Of a DNA stretch of 59,908 bases, positions 58,085 through 59,908 are shown in pieces (the stretch's first letter is position 1; every line of letters starts with the position of its first letter). Origin of the DNA: a virus; the IMG/VR virus record IMGVR_UViG_3300033141_003139, positions 1 through 59,908 of that record; one strand, written 5' to 3'. The notes under the pieces were generated by a model, which was not told the origin of the DNA, ran no database searches, and saw only the letters and a program-made list of their open reading frames with translations. Made by a program: the position numbers and the translations under genes.

Positions 58085-59908
58085 ATGGGTTGTCAGAGCG
58101 AAGTAACTATCGGCGATAACCTGACGTTCACGGTAACAACGCACGACCCTGATACTGGCGTGCTGACCGATGCCGATGCTGTGCCGTCCTACCGCGTCTA
58201 CGAAGACGAAACAGGCACGCCGATTCTGACCGGCTCGATGGCGAAGTTGGACGGTGACAACACTACCGGATATTATTCCGAGCAGATTGCATGTACCTCA
58301 GGGAACGGTTTCGAAAGCGGTAAGAGCTATAACATATACATCTCGGCCACGGTTGGTGGCGATACGGGTGGATTGAGCTATGGATTTCGCACACTGGCCC
58401 GTGATGCGGATGACCTGGCAACTGAGGCGAAGCAGGATGTTATCGACGGGATTGTCGATGACTTGAAGGCTGCCCTGACCGTCGTCAAGGGCACTATTCA
58501 AAGCGAGAACATAACAAGTACGACGTTGCAGATTGCGAACGGCGAAGATACTGACGACGCTTACAACGGCATGACCGTAGTTTTCGAGGATACTGTACTT
58601 GGCTGGGTTGCACGTCCAATCAGCGATTATGCTGACAATGGCGTGATAACATGGGTGCTGGAGACCGATGGGTTGCCGAAAGATGGTGGAACGGCGTATA
58701 TCATACCTGTAGCATCTGATGTCATGCGTGGAACGGATGATGCAGCAACAGCCAACAAACTCCTAGCGTACGTGCAGCTACTGGCTCGTTCGGATGAGGG
58801 CATTGCGACCGATAATGCCACTGAACTATCAGAAATCAACGCTGACGGCGGACACGGAGAAGGCGACTTCGCGAATACGGTTGACAGCATAGAAGCACTG
58901 GCTGATGCCCTGGATGCCGGTCTGCCGCGTTATACGGCAGCAAGTGCATCCCAGGTTGACAACGGAAGCGGCACGGGAGACTATGAGGACACCGCAGCCG
59001 ACGATGGTAGCTACTGGCAGATAGCAGGAGCGGACAAAGGCGAAGAGGATGACTATGGTATGGATGCCACGCTCACCTTTTCGCTGGGCACGACGACTAA
59101 GCCGTCTTTCGTCCACATCAATGCGTATGAGACGTTCAATGCAGGGCCAGTTCTGGTATGGGCATATAACTACGTGACGAGCAGCTGGGATGCGATTGCC
59201 GACAGTAACACGGGCATCAGCGGGAATTCAGAGCGAAACTACACGTATATCCTGCTGGCTGATTACCATCAGCAGACAAGCGACGGCGAGGTGAAAATCA
59301 GGTTCACATGCGTAGATGAGTCGACGAATAAGTACCTGTTTCTCGACCAGGTGTTGATAGGCGGCACACGGGTATCCGGCCTTACGGCGGCAGCCATCGC
59401 TCGTGCGGTGCACGAATACAATCTTGACTATATCCGGCATACTCCTGACGAGATGATAGCAGGGCACTTGCTGAAGCGTGGCATAGCATTGGGCACGACT
59501 GTGGCAGCGGCGGATACGAATTCGACTTTCACGCTGGCTGACGGTATCGAAAGCGACGACGCTTACAAGGACATGCGCATCGAAGTGCGAGACGAATCTT
59601 CAGAAACACGTGCTATTGAAACACGGAGGATCACGAGTTATACGAGCGGCAGAGTCGTAGTAGTCAGTCCGGCCTTTACGTTTGTACCGGCAGTGGGCGA
59701 TTCGGTGCACATTCACAACCAGTTCGATGATGGGCCTTCGCAGACTTCGATGGATATGGCCCATGCTTTACTGGCTACGAGTTCGGCTCTTAGTGCTCAT
59801 GCAGATGCGTTGGACGCTCATGATACGGCAATGGATACTGCGCATGCTTTACTCGCTACCGAAGAGAAGCAGGATGTTATCGACACCGTAGTAGACCGCA
59901 TCGAGCAG
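58085..59908 (+). CDS. Tail fibre / receptor-binding protein, N-terminal part (continues at 115)
   Basis: 608 codons open to the window end; it continues in frame at base 115 to 1287 in the circular genome. The start MGCQSEVTIGDNLTFTVTTHDPDTG and an Ig-like region (residues about 1-110) probably attach to the baseplate. Helical segments EAKQDVIDGIVDDLKA (about 123) and, near the joint, EEKQDVIDTVVDRIEQ are two copies of one motif, each near a repeated beta unit (NGEDTDDAYNGM and DGIESDDAYKDM). Tandem SALSAHADALDAHDTAMD helices suggest a trimeric coiled-coil shaft. The beta-helix follows after the joint. Confidence 0.82.
   Translation, partial: MGCQSEVTIGDNLTFTVTTHDPDTGVLTDADAVPSYRVYEDETGTPILTGSMAKLDGDNTTGYYSEQIACTSGNGFESGKSYNIYISATVGGDTGGLSYGFRTLARDADDLATEAKQDVIDGIVDDLKAALTVVKGTIQSENITSTTLQIANGEDTDDAYNGMTVVFEDTVLGWVARPISDYADNGVITWVLETDGLPKDGGTAYIIPVASDVMRGTDDAATANKLLAYVQLLARSDEGIATDNATELSEINADGGHGEGDFANTVDSIEALADALDAGLPRYTAASASQVDNGSGTGDYEDTAADDGSYWQIAGADKGEEDDYGMDATLTFSLGTTTKPSFVHINAYETFNAGPVLVWAYNYVTSSWDAIADSNTGISGNSERNYTYILLADYHQQTSDGEVKIRFTCVDESTNKYLFLDQVLIGGTRVSGLTAAAIARAVHEYNLDYIRHTPDEMIAGHLLKRGIALGTTVAAADTNSTFTLADGIESDDAYKDMRIEVRDESSETRAIETRRITSYTSGRVVVVSPAFTFVPAVGDSVHIHNQFDDGPSQTSMDMAHALLATSSALSAHADALDAHDTAMDTAHALLATEEKQDVIDTVVDRIEQ
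59795..59908. repeat. Terminal direct repeat, right copy (circular overlap)
   Basis: Exact copy of bases 1-114. Joining the two ends fuses the open frame that starts at 58085 to the one that ends at 1287. Confidence 0.93.

Overview
The window is the complete, circularly permuted genome of a tailed dsDNA bacteriophage, probably virulent. Its last 114 bases (59795-59908) repeat its first 114 bases exactly, so it is a circular assembly of 59,794 unique bases opened inside a tail-fibre gene. Every gene I can support lies on the + strand. Genes are tightly packed with ATGA/TAATG overlaps and AGGAG-type ribosome binding sites. There is no integrase, repressor or recognisable endolysin. The head genes resemble those of Mu-like phages (DUF935-type portal, gpI/gpZ-type nested protease and scaffold, gpT-type major capsid protein, DUF1320-type connector), but replication is of the DNA polymerase A type. 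The host cannot be named. A dockerin-like protein and an E2-RING protein of a kind I associate with planctomycete-like bacteria are only weak hints.

Layout. 43.3-44.2 kb: a 0.9-kb non-coding, T-rich stretch with a promoter and a long inverted repeat (origin or control region). 44.2-47.3 kb: packaging genes (small terminase, ERCC4-type nuclease, large terminase). 47.4-54.1 kb: portal, three glycosyltransferase-like proteins (one fused to a methyltransferase) and a large basic protein with two HExxH metallopeptidase motifs. 54.1-56.5 kb: zinc ribbon, basic protein, lipoprotein and membrane proteins, a thioredoxin-like protein and tRNA-Ile(UAU). 56.5 kb through the junction to 1.9 kb: lectin-like and beta-helix tail-fibre proteins. 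1.9-6.4 kb: three large Lys/Arg-rich proteins. 6.4-18.6 kb: head and tail morphogenesis, including a nested scaffold and a -1 frameshifted tail chaperone, closed by a terminator. 18.9-30.6 kb: small early genes, then replication and nucleotide metabolism (Cas4-like nuclease, RecA-like ATPase, Dam methylase, ssDNA-binding protein, PTPS-III-like enzyme, PolA, uracil-DNA glycosylase, P-loop ATPase, NrdD-tail protein, DUF3310). 30.8-33.6 kb: the most remarkable part, a four-gene ubiquitin-like conjugation cassette (Ubl, E2-RING fusion, JAMM/JAB peptidase, E1). 33.9-43.3 kb: an accessory region of many small genes, with a second nuclease/DUF669 pair, DUF4326, a NADAR protein, a dockerin-like protein, membrane coiled-coil proteins and a small stand-alone RING-like protein.

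Inferred joint action: an early programme starts from TTGCTT-N17-TATAAT-like promoters near 20.1 and 43.7 kb and drives replication and host-takeover genes. The Ubl cassette could tag host or virion proteins, with the JAMM peptidase processing or removing the tag. Late genes package DNA and build a glycan-modifying, lectin-bearing tailed virion.
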